A stretch of 40,157 bases of DNA, taken from Phycisphaerae bacterium (GTDB taxonomy: Bacteria > Planctomycetota > Phycisphaerae > Sedimentisphaerales > SM23-30). Location: positions 1-40,157 of the forward strand of contig JAEIOG010000043.1 in the NCBI GenBank assembly GCA_016342495.1, given 5' to 3'. Position 1 is the stretch's first letter, and each line of letters starts with the position of its first letter. Position numbers and translations under genes: made by a program. The notes below the pieces were generated by a model that was given only the letters and a program-made list of their open reading frames with translations, did no database searches and was not told the DNA's origin. Of this stretch, positions 36,701 to 40,157 are shown piece after piece.

Positions 36701-38017
36701 ATCGGGGGTGTAGTCGAAAGTTCCATCGTCATTATAGGTTACGGTTCCGTGGCTTCCCTGGGTGAAGCTGTCGACGGTGAGAGTATCGCCATCGGGATCG
36801 GTATCGTTGGTTAAGACGTTACCGGTGGTGATCGCAGTGTCTTCATTGGTTGTAAAGGTATTGTTGATTGCATCGGGAGTGTCGTTTACACTGTCGACGG
36901 TGATATTAATTGTAGCGGTATCGGTTCCGCCATTGCCATCTGAAACTGTATAAGTGAAGCTGTCGGCGCCGTTGTAGTTGGCATCGGGGGTGTAGTCGAA
37001 AGTTCCATCGTCATTATAGGTTACGGTGCCGTGGGTCCCCTGGGTGAAACTGTCGACGGCGAGGGTGTCGCCATCAGGGTCGGAGTCATTGGTTAGGACG
37101 TTAGCAGTTGTGATAGAGGTGTCTTCATTGGTAGTGAAGTCGTTGTTGATTGCATCGGGTGTGTCGTTTATGCTGTCGACGGTTATGTTGATCGTCGCTG
37201 TGTCAGTACCGCCATTGCCATCGGTGATGGTATAGGTGAAGCTGTCTTCGCCGTTGTAGTTGGCATCTGGGGTGTAGTTGAAAGTTCCATCATCATTATA
37301 GGTTACAGTTCCGTGGGTGGCTTGAGTGAAACTATCGACGGTTAGGGTATCGCCATCAGGGTCGGTATCGTTGGTTAGGACGTTGGCGGTTGTGATAGCA
37401 GTGTCTTCATTAGTAGTGAAGGTATCATTTTCTGCGGTTGGCAAATTATTGAATATTACATTTTCAACTTCAGAATAATTGATGGTGAATGATTCGTCAT
37501 TGCCCATATCCACTGTAATTGTGCTGCCATCATCAGTTATCTGGTCATTATTATATTCAGAAAGGTCGATAGTGTCACTTTGGTCGCCACCAACTACTGT
37601 GATAACATCTCCGTCATTAGCCCCGGTAAACTGAAAAGTATCATCACCAGCACCGCCATCCATATAGTCATTGCCGCCACCACTAATGAGGATGTCGTCA
37701 TGTTTTTCTCCAAATAAGGCGTCGTCGCCAGATCCGCCATCAATTATATCTTTACCATCATCACCGAATAAGGCATCGTCACCGGCATTGCCGAATAGCT
37801 GGTCATCACCTCTGCGGCCATCGGCAAAATTATTTGCGGAATCACCAAAGAAGATATCGTCATCATTGGTAGAATGATCAATTTCATCTAAAGTATCAGC
37901 ATCAACCCAGGTGGCCGATAACATTATTTTGGGTTCCAGAGCTTCAATATTCGAATCAAAAATATTTTGTTTTTTGATCTGATTTAATTTATTCTTTTGT
38001 TTTGATTTTTTTCTCAT
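24785..38017 (-). CDS. Giant LEPR-XLL-type surface protein with RTX-like and 42 cadherin-like repeats
   Basis: A 4410-residue protein, probably exported to or beyond the cell surface as an adhesin or matrix protein. (i) Residues 1-35: basic start, then EALEPKIMLSA, matching the LEPR-XLL N-terminal signature seen in planctomycete giant proteins (Arg replaced by Lys). (ii) About 56-130: GGxGxD nonapeptide repeats (RTX, calcium-binding), here N-terminal rather than C-terminal. (iii) About 194-4140: by my count 42 repeats of about 94 residues, each with NEDT...TNVL.ND.D.DGDTL...FTQP.HGTV.YN.DGTF.YTP.ANYNG.DSFTYT, a calcium-binding cadherin-like/tandem-95 fold. (iv) About 4140-4235: an Ig/PKD- or REJ-like domain (EEGQKVILNGTANDIDGDSL). 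(v) A 170-residue acidic tail with a short WW-containing hydrophobic patch and a basic end. AAGGG stands 5 nt before the ATG. Gene and peptide are Asn/Asp/Thr-rich. Assembly across the repeats may be inexact. Confidence 0.93.
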   Translation of the reverse strand: MRKKSKQKNKLNQIKKQNIFDSNIEALEPKIMLSATWVDADTLDEIDHSTNDDDIFFGDSANNFADGRRGDDQLFGNAGDDALFGDDGKDIIDGGSGDDALFGEKHDDILISGGGNDYMDGGAGDDTFQFTGANDGDVITVVGGDQSDTIDLSEYNNDQITDDGSTITVDMGNDESFTINYSEVENVIFNNLPTAENDTFTTNEDTAITTANVLTNDTDPDGDTLTVDSFTQATHGTVTYNDDGTFNYTPDANYNGEDSFTYTITDGNGGTDTATINITVDSINDTPDAINNDFTTNEDTSITTANVLTNDSDPDGDTLAVDSFTQGTHGTVTYNDDGTFDYTPDANYNGADSFTYTVSDGNGGTDTATINITVDSVNDTPDAINNTFTTNEDTAITTGNVLTNDTDPDGDTLTVDSFTQGSHGTVTYNDDGTFDYTPDANYNGADSFTYTVTDGNGGTDTATINITVNTTNDAPDAANNDFTTNEDTAITTGNVLTNDTDPDGDTLTVDSFTQATHGTVTYNDNGTFNYTPDANYNGADSFTYTVTDGNGGTDTATINITVDSINDAPDAINNDFTTNEDTTLTTANVLTNDTDPDGDTLTVDSFTQGTHGTVTYNDDGTFDYTPDANYNGADSFTYTITDGNGETDTATINITVNTTNDAPDAINNDFTTNEDTAITTGNVLTNDSDPDGDTLTVDSFTQATHGTVTYNDDGTFNYTPDANYNGADSFTYTITDGNGGTDTATINITVDSINDTPDAINNDFTTNEDTTLTTANVLTNDTDPDGDTLAVDSFTQATHGTVTYNNDGTFNYTPDANYNGADSFTYTITDGNGGTDTATINITVDSINDTPDAINNDFTTNEDTTLTTANVLTNDTDPDGDTLTVDSFTQATHGTVTYNDNGTFNYTPDANYNGADSFTYTITDGNGETDTATINITVNAVNDAPDGGNDLIVTDENTVITSENVLANDTDIEGDTISLDSFTQASNGTVTYNDDGTFNYTPNENFTGNDSFTYTITDGNGGTDTVTINVIVNEPPEATGDAFSTDEDTTVVTGNVLANDFDLNGDTLTVDSFTQPNHGSVTYNDDGTFNYTPDANYNGPDSFTYTVADGNGGTDTATIDITVNATNDAPVALDDIITTNEDTTITTANVLTNDNDIDGDIVAIDSFTQPTHGTVTYNDDGTFDYTPDANYNGPDSFTYTITDGNGQTDTATINIAVNAVNDAPIANDNTATVDEDSSVTTENVITNDTDIDGDVLTVESYQQPSHGSVTYNDDGTFNYTPAANYNGSDSFTYTITDGNGQTSTATIEITVNAVNDAPISNTDSITTNEDTEITTHNVLANDTDIDGDTLSVEDFTQPENGTVVYNDDGTFTYLPDANYNGADSFTYTVSDGNGGTDTATINININAINDAPTPGNDTITVDEDSSVTTGNLMSNDIDVDGDSFFVNGVTNPSHGNIFYNGDGSFTYTPEANYNGTDSFTYTIDDGLGGTSTATVEIVINSVNDDPKAKYNIYSAVEDTTSTTGNVLNNDSDIDGDTLIVDSFQQPEHGTVTYNGDGTFNYTPDANYNGPDSFVYTISDNNGGTDSARIHFNVEAVNDAPQGLTDSYTTSEDTSVTTTNVLANDSDIDGDTLHISTFTQPNNGSVTYNGDGTFTYSPDANHNGTDSFTYTIIDGNGAEETVTINLDITAVNDAPVVVNDSLSIAEDSTITTGNLLANDVDVDGDTLTIDNYTQVSHGTLTYNNDGTFNYTPDANYNGSDSFTYTVSDGNGGFDTATVNINISSVNDAAITVSDTYTTDEDTPLVTGNVLDNDYDVEGNTLGIAWYSQPEHGTVTSNGDGTFNYTPDDNFNGSDSFTYTISDGRGATQTESIIININAINDNPDAENDSFTTDINETLTTTNILNNDSDIDGDTLTINSFTQPTHGTVVNNGDGTFNYTPDADYTGNDTFTYTITDSNGGTDTATISVTVGNTDPGDPEIPPTDAINDSFSTDHNTAITTSNVLSNDIDAPGEGLTIDSYTQPGNGTLTYNDDGTFTYTPNDGFSGTDSFTYTISDDNNVIDTATVNISVDTATHAPDAVNDSYSTIEDTPVTTGNVLANDTDLDGDTIAVDSFTQPANGTVTYNDDGTFDYSPNADYNGTDTFTYTITDGNGQTDTATISIFVDTDTHAPDAVNDNYSTNEDTPLTTGNVLTNDTDLDGDTITVDSFTQPANGTVTYNDDGTFNYTPNADYNGTDSFTYTITDDNGLTDTATININVNPVEDGTEAINDTFTLDEDTSITTTNVLANDQTAGNENALFVYDFTQPAHGSVDYNDDGTFTYTPDANYNGTDSFTYTIYDGEGGSDTGTVSLNINAVNDAPTGHNDSYSTTEDNSITTGVLTANDSDIDGDSITLDSFTQATHGTVTDNGDGTFTYTPDTNFNGTDTFTYTISDELGLTDTVQVNVSVASVNDAPDAQDNTATVDEDMILTTENVLTNDFDVDGDNILVYDFSDASHGTVTYNGDGTFNYNPYRDYNGTDSFTYTIIDGQGGTDTATINITVNSINDELKAENLTYYGDEDNNVTTENVFSFFENVDIETVSIDNFTQPDNGTVTYNGDGTFTYVPDANFNGHEIINYTIIDDGGLESTAWIKFNVAAVNDAPDVIDDAMTIDEDTAVTTISVLANDSDIDGNSIMIPWFTQPEHGSVTYNGDGTFDYVPELNYNGTETFEYTVIDGQGGNVTGTMTLNITPVNDAPIAINNTFTTSEDTPLTTGNVLTNDIDVDGDVLTVDSFTQASNGTVSYNDDGTFNYQPDADYNGADSFTYTVIDAEGITSTATIRVNVTPANDAPIADDDSFVVTEDTTTTTDNVLANDTDVDIEPLFVDSFQQPDHGTVTYNGDGTFDYTPDADYYGDDSFTYVVTDGNGGYDSTTISITVNPVNDAPRVGQDTYFTTEDTSLITGSVFDNDYEVENETMTFEGFTQPAHGTVSYNDDGTFTYNPDANFNGNDSFTYTMSDIHGATTTETVTIGVSAVNDAPEAFNDTQSVTEDTTVTLNPLANDTDLDGDTISISQFDQPEHGTVTLNDNGTFNYTPDANYNGPDSFTYTITDADGLTDTATFNLTVIAVNDAPDIGNDILSTDEDTPVTSGNLLANDSDIEGDTLMIDSFTQPTHGSITYNDNGTFTYTPEENYHGADSYTYTVSDGNGGITTGTVNINVGSINDAPVIGQDNFNTTEDTPITTDNILANDTDADGDTISVSEFTQPENGTVSYNNDGTFTYTPNANYNGTDSFTYTITDGNGLTDTATINLTVNAVNDAPDIGNDTIVTNEDTPLTTGNLLINDSDVEGDTLTIDSFTQPAHGSITYNDDGTFNYIPNDNYNGADSFTYTVNDGNGGITTGTVNINVGSINDAPVIAQDNFNTTEDTSITTDNVLANDTDADDDTLSVSEFTQPENGTVSYNNDGTFTYTPDANHNGDDSFTYTVTDGNGGTKTGTVNISIATEEDAPVANNDSLSTSEDSTLVIDNLLDNDFDNDGDALDITSFTQPEHGTLISNDDGTFSYTPDANYNGNDSFTYTVSDGNGNNVIATANITINEVNDGPVATDDNFSTDEDTAFTTGNVLANDTDIDGDTLTVNEFTQPDHGSLTFNDDGTFTYNPDANYNGNDSFTYTVSDGNGGSTSATVNISISAADDAISATDDHFTTSEDNAINANLINNDITLDGETITVDSFTQPDHGTAIVNNDGTFTYSPDDNYNGTDSFTYTITDENGQTSTATVTIDVESVNDAPFASGESIATTEDTEVTTDNVLENDFDLDGDTLTVSGWTQPENGIVVYNNDGTFTYLPETNFNGNTSFSYTISDGNGGTDTATININVNSSNDAPEAIDDQITTSEDNAVTIANVLNNDTDLDGDTITIDSFTQPENGQVTFNGDGSFTYTPNDNFNGDDSFTYTISDGNGGFNTASISINVNAVNDAPVANDEVITATEDNVARSGNVITNASDIDGDNLTVDNFTQPRHGRVTYNDNGQFTYKPTDNFNGTDSFTYTISDGNGGFDTATIDITVKSVNDAPVAADDIVQTSEDTPVIISNILTNDSDADKDHLKIDSFSQPENGQVVFNNDGTFTYTPNDNFNGSDSFTYTIVDENGAKDTATAYINVDAVNDAPTASAGIDITIEEGQKVILNGTANDIDGDSLTYTWVQTGGPHVDLENPNAATLEFIAPDVSSDSQAAFELHVSDGQTTTVDNIIVNITAKPEDPSSIEDGTDTTVVFKFDSDNDQNIISNDSGKTDNTIKFNDDQHDNNFEDQNLDNASDTSIESNPLKQEFDRLFEPVELQESNEIPLPQQISLPQEQITAGFENSFEDNTLQWDFEKSTDDDTNLEIHQEQLIADNTEQQNISKSKLSRIPLLWWLMRNNPNDDDNNEKKSSKKPK
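35190..37440 (-). repeat. Nearly identical 282-bp coding tandem repeats (about 8 units)
   Basis: This block encodes repeats 1-8 of the giant protein. The DNA units are highly alike: 35299-35580 and 35581-35862 differ, by my reading, at only about six or seven of 282 positions. The remaining repeats of the gene are clearly more diverged. Tandem identity of this kind points to recent duplication or gene conversion and is a place where read assembly may have merged or dropped units. Confidence 0.85.
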
Positions 38018-38466
38018 ATGACCCTTGGCTTTCTTACGAGTAATGCTCTCCGAGAAAAGATATATATTTATTCAAATAAAAACTGACCTATTCACTATTA
38101 ATAATAACAGTAAATAACTTGCGAAAGTTTTGGACAAAAACTAACTGTATTGCTGGTATATCATGTTATAGTATCGGAGGATTACTGGCGTGATTTTGGT
38201 ATTATATCCTGGATTTGTATAAAATATCAGGATTTGATTCGTATCGATTGGATTAATCCATATAATCAATAAATATTAACATTTTTTCCGTTGGTAAATT
38301 TGTTTTGGCCGGGAAAAGTGATATTGAAATGTAGATAGGTAATGCGGGTAGGCAATAAAGAAGTTTAGATTAACTTAGGTGGGATGAATAATTGGGCACA
38401 CCAGTTGGAGATAGATATCTCATTGAGGTGAGTCGGAATGATTGAAAAAATCTATTATTGGGATAT
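38018..38466. other. 449-bp AT-rich region upstream of the giant gene
   Basis: No gene is visible. It should hold the promoter of the giant gene: a minus-strand TATAAT occurs at 38201-38206, which would leave a 5' leader of about 180 nt, but the matching -35 is weak. A 14-bp palindrome (GAGATAGATATCTC, 38408-38421) lies near the end of proA. A plus-strand frame that begins at 38438 is antisense to proA and is not a gene. Confidence 0.45.
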
Positions 38467-39738
38467 TTATAGTTTTTTATGCTTAAAATTTCGTTTATTT
38501 GTACCGCTGTACATCGCTGCGGTTTGGCCATTACCGGTTAGTTTCCATTTATATGTAGTCAGGCCATCGAGTCCGACTGGGCCGCGGGCGTGGATTTTGC
38601 CGGTACTTACGCCAACTTCGGCTCCCAGTCCAAAGCGGAAGCCATCGGCGAACCGGGTTGAACAATTCCAGAAAACATCAGCAGAATCTACCAATTGCAT
38701 GAATTTGTCGGCAGTAGCCTGTTCGCTAGTGATAATCGCGTCGGTATGGCCGGAACCATATTGATTGATATGGGCAATAGCTTCCTCGAGCGAATCGACA
38801 ACCTTAATCGATAAAATCAGTTCATTATATTCGGTCTTCCAATCCAGGTCTTCTGCTTTATTGCAGCTGATTATTTCACAAACTTTGCTATCACCACGAA
38901 GTTCGACATTGGCCTGGCTAAGTTTTGCCGCTAAATCAGGGAGAATATCAGCAGCGATATCACGATGGATCAGTAATGTTTCCATCGCATTACAGACCGC
39001 TGGATATTGACATTTAGAATCAAAGGCGACATCGATAGCCATCGCTTTATCGGCGGTCTTGTCGATAAATACATGGCAAATGCCATCGGCATGGCCCATC
39101 ACTGGAATATTGGTATTATTAATGATATATTTAACAAATTGATTTGATCCTCGCGGGATAATTAAATCGATATACCCTTGCATACCTAACATCGCGGCAA
39201 CCTGGGTTCGATCTTCGATTAGTCCCAGCCAACCGGCAGGTACGCCGGCATTGATGGCGGCTTTGCTGATAATGTCAGCTAAGATACGATTGGTATTGAT
39301 TGCTTCGGAGCCACCTTTGAGTAGAATCGCATTAGAGCTTTTTAGAGCCAAAGCTGAGATTTGAACTAAAGCATCGGGGCGAGATTCAAAAATGATCCCC
39401 AAAACTCCAATAGGGCATTTTACCTGGTTGAGAATAAAGCCATCGTCCAGTTCAGTTTTTGAAATTGAAGCACCGATTGGGTCATCAAGGGCGATTAGAG
39501 ATTCGATGCCATCGATGACTTCTTTGATTTTGGCTTCGTCAAATTTCAAACGTTTATAAAGGACATCGCTGATATTATCCTGCCTGGCTTGAGCCAGATC
39601 AAGCTGGTTAGCTTCGATTATCCTGGTGGCATTGGCATTTATCGCAACGGCTATGGCTTTAAGGGCCGTATTTTTCTGATCGCTGGTCAACATGGCCATC
39701 GCCACGGACGCATTGCGAGCATCAATTGCTATCTGCAT
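38467..39738 (-). CDS. proA: Gamma-glutamyl phosphate reductase (proline biosynthesis)
   Basis: ProA reduces gamma-glutamyl phosphate with NADPH to glutamate semialdehyde, the second step of proline synthesis, in the cytoplasm. The 423-residue length is typical. Recognisable blocks: CPIGVLGIIFESRPDALVQI (108-127), LLKGGSEA, DLIIPRGSNQFV (191-202), the catalytic Cys at 249 in SKCQYPAVCNAMETLL, and the C-terminal STGKIHARGPVGLDGLTTYK. CAGGAGA lies about 8 nt before the ATG. A good sigma70-type promoter is upstream. The partner gene proB is not in the window; in many bacteria the two are adjacent, so the pathway is split here or continues outside the window. Confidence 0.96.
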   Translation of the reverse strand: MQIAIDARNASVAMAMLTSDQKNTALKAIAVAINANATRIIEANQLDLAQARQDNISDVLYKRLKFDEAKIKEVIDGIESLIALDDPIGASISKTELDDGFILNQVKCPIGVLGIIFESRPDALVQISALALKSSNAILLKGGSEAINTNRILADIISKAAINAGVPAGWLGLIEDRTQVAAMLGMQGYIDLIIPRGSNQFVKYIINNTNIPVMGHADGICHVFIDKTADKAMAIDVAFDSKCQYPAVCNAMETLLIHRDIAADILPDLAAKLSQANVELRGDSKVCEIISCNKAEDLDWKTEYNELILSIKVVDSLEEAIAHINQYGSGHTDAIITSEQATADKFMQLVDSADVFWNCSTRFADGFRFGLGAEVGVSTGKIHARGPVGLDGLTTYKWKLTGNGQTAAMYSGTNKRNFKHKKL

Positions 39739-39766
39739 AGTGTGTCTCCTGTAAAAATATCAACGC

Positions 39767-39795
39767 AGGATAGCATTTAAGCTCTCTAGCGTCAA
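39767..39795 (-). promoter_or_regulatory. Probable sigma70-type promoter of proA
   Basis: On the minus strand TTGACG (39790-39795) and TATCCT (39767-39772) are separated by exactly 17 bp, about 29 bp upstream of the start codon of proA. Both boxes are close to consensus (5/6 and 4/6). This leaves a leader of about 20-25 nt that includes the AGGAG ribosome site. Confidence 0.7.
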
Positions 39796-39857
39796 TATTT
39801 TCCTATTTTTTTGTACCATTGACAGCAAAACAGTAAATAATATAGGTAATAGAATAC

Positions 39858-39905
39858 TCAAACTGCCCGATAGTCAGTTTGAAAGTTAAAAACTAAAAGG
39901 TAAAA
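39858..39905 (+). repeat. Intergenic repeat B, partial copy 3
   Basis: TCAAACTG-CCCGATA-GTCAGTTTGAAAGTTAAAAACTAA matches the first 40-45 bp of the repeats at 10756 and 14221, without the ATTTACC hairpin. It is followed directly by the dRS3-like inverted repeat. Confidence 0.8.
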
Positions 39906-39908
39906 ATG

Positions 39909-39990
39909 TCATTCCCGCGCAGGCGGGGATCCAGTAATGTAATCCCTTTTTTTGGGCAAAGAAGATGGATTCCCGCCTGCGCGGGAATGA
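39909..39990. repeat. dRS3-like inverted repeat with 25-bp arms
   Basis: The left arm (39909-39933) and right arm (39966-39990) are inverted copies with one mismatched pair, separated by 32 bp. The right arm contains ATTCCCGCCTGCGCGGGAAT, which fits ATTCCC-N8-GGGAAT, the consensus of the dispersed dRS3 repeat described in Neisseria; the left arm differs at one base. Similar GC-rich palindromes occur in many phyla, so this does not indicate a neisserial origin. Confidence 0.8.
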
Positions 39991-40027
39991 TAAGAATCGA
40001 TTTCATGCGTTAGCCTGGCGCACTATG

Positions 40028-40062
40028 GGGACAAGCTGGAAGCTTATCCTACTTTTGGCTAA
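40028..40062 (+). repeat. Short hairpin repeat D, copy 2
   Basis: ACAAGCT-GGA-AGCTT followed by ATCCTACTTTTGG resembles the sequence after the P-type ATPase gene at 12864-12900 (AGCTTGAAGCT, then CCACTTTTG). It lies about 20 bp inside the right terminal repeat. Confidence 0.45.
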
Positions 40063-40081
40063 AATATTACGAAAATATACT

Positions 40082-40157
40082 GAGCCTGTTGCATAAATAA
40101 TTAGTTCTTTTTACAAGTGAATAATTCCAGCTTTTCGTTTATAATCTGGGCAATGGA
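40082..40157. repeat. Right copy of 76-bp terminal inverted repeat
   Basis: Exact reverse complement of bases 1-76. The unique sequence changes to GAGCCTGTTGCATAA at 40082, which would be the outer end of the repeat; its remainder lies outside the window. No transposase reading frame is visible within 76 bp. Confidence 0.9.

Noticed and set aside
24785-38017. Possible CRISPR-like or satellite array because of regular 282-bp periodicity
   Set aside because: The period is an exact multiple of three, the frame stays open over 4410 codons, and units encode a known type of surface-protein repeat.
1-40157. Linear plasmid or phage genome with terminal inverted repeats
   Set aside because: The window has dnaA with an origin, proA and other chromosomal genes and no phage or plasmid genes; a contig ending at a dispersed repeat explains the ends better. 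Not fully excluded.

Overview
The window looks like a piece of a planctomycete chromosome, most likely from the Phycisphaerae side. It has moderate-to-low GC by eye. Three things point there: a giant secreted protein with a LEPR-XLL-type N-terminus, a set of three SPFH (band 7) proteins followed by a P-type metal ATPase and an ABC-2 exporter, and a 620-residue helical membrane protein that I associate with planctomycetes. The taxonomy is inferred from memory of these families, not from a search. The window carries dnaA next to a cluster of DnaA boxes, so it probably spans the chromosomal replication origin.

Layout. (1) 54-5854, all on the minus strand: a NUC-type nuclease lipoprotein, a small lipoprotein, a TPR protein, a TfoX N-terminal-domain protein, an ankyrin-repeat lipoprotein, and an ABC-2 permease closed by an intrinsic terminator. 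(2) 6405-17801, all on the plus strand: three SPFH proteins, a P1B ATPase, an ABC ATPase, a large ABC-2 permease and the 620-residue protein. Almost every gap between these genes holds a copy of a two-hairpin palindromic element. (3) 17855-19788, minus: four small lipoproteins, two of them related to each other. (4) 19968-21440, plus: a radical SAM enzyme. (5) 21593-24478: dnaA (minus), the putative oriC, and a two-domain GNAT acetyltransferase (minus). (6) 24785-38017, minus: a 4410-residue protein with N-terminal RTX-like repeats and, by my count, 42 tandem cadherin-like repeats of about 94 residues. (7) 38467-39738, minus: proA, then a repeat-rich end.

The genes of region 2 plausibly work together at the cytoplasmic membrane. 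SPFH proteins form large membrane-bound cages or microdomains that control membrane proteins or proteases. Here they sit with a heavy-metal efflux ATPase and an ABC exporter, and His/Cys clusters occur both in the third SPFH protein and in the ATPase. A membrane-organised metal or envelope-stress system is the main functional hypothesis; it is inference.

The first 76 bases and the last 76 bases of the window are exact reverse complements. The likeliest reading is that both ends run into the same dispersed repeat, such as an insertion-sequence end, where the assembly stopped. The nuclease reading frame ends inside this repeat. Several other dispersed repeats are present: the two-hairpin element (7 copies), a second intergenic element (2 good copies plus fragments), and a dRS3-like inverted repeat near the right end. 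I found no tRNA, rRNA, CRISPR array, complete transposase gene or prophage gene.
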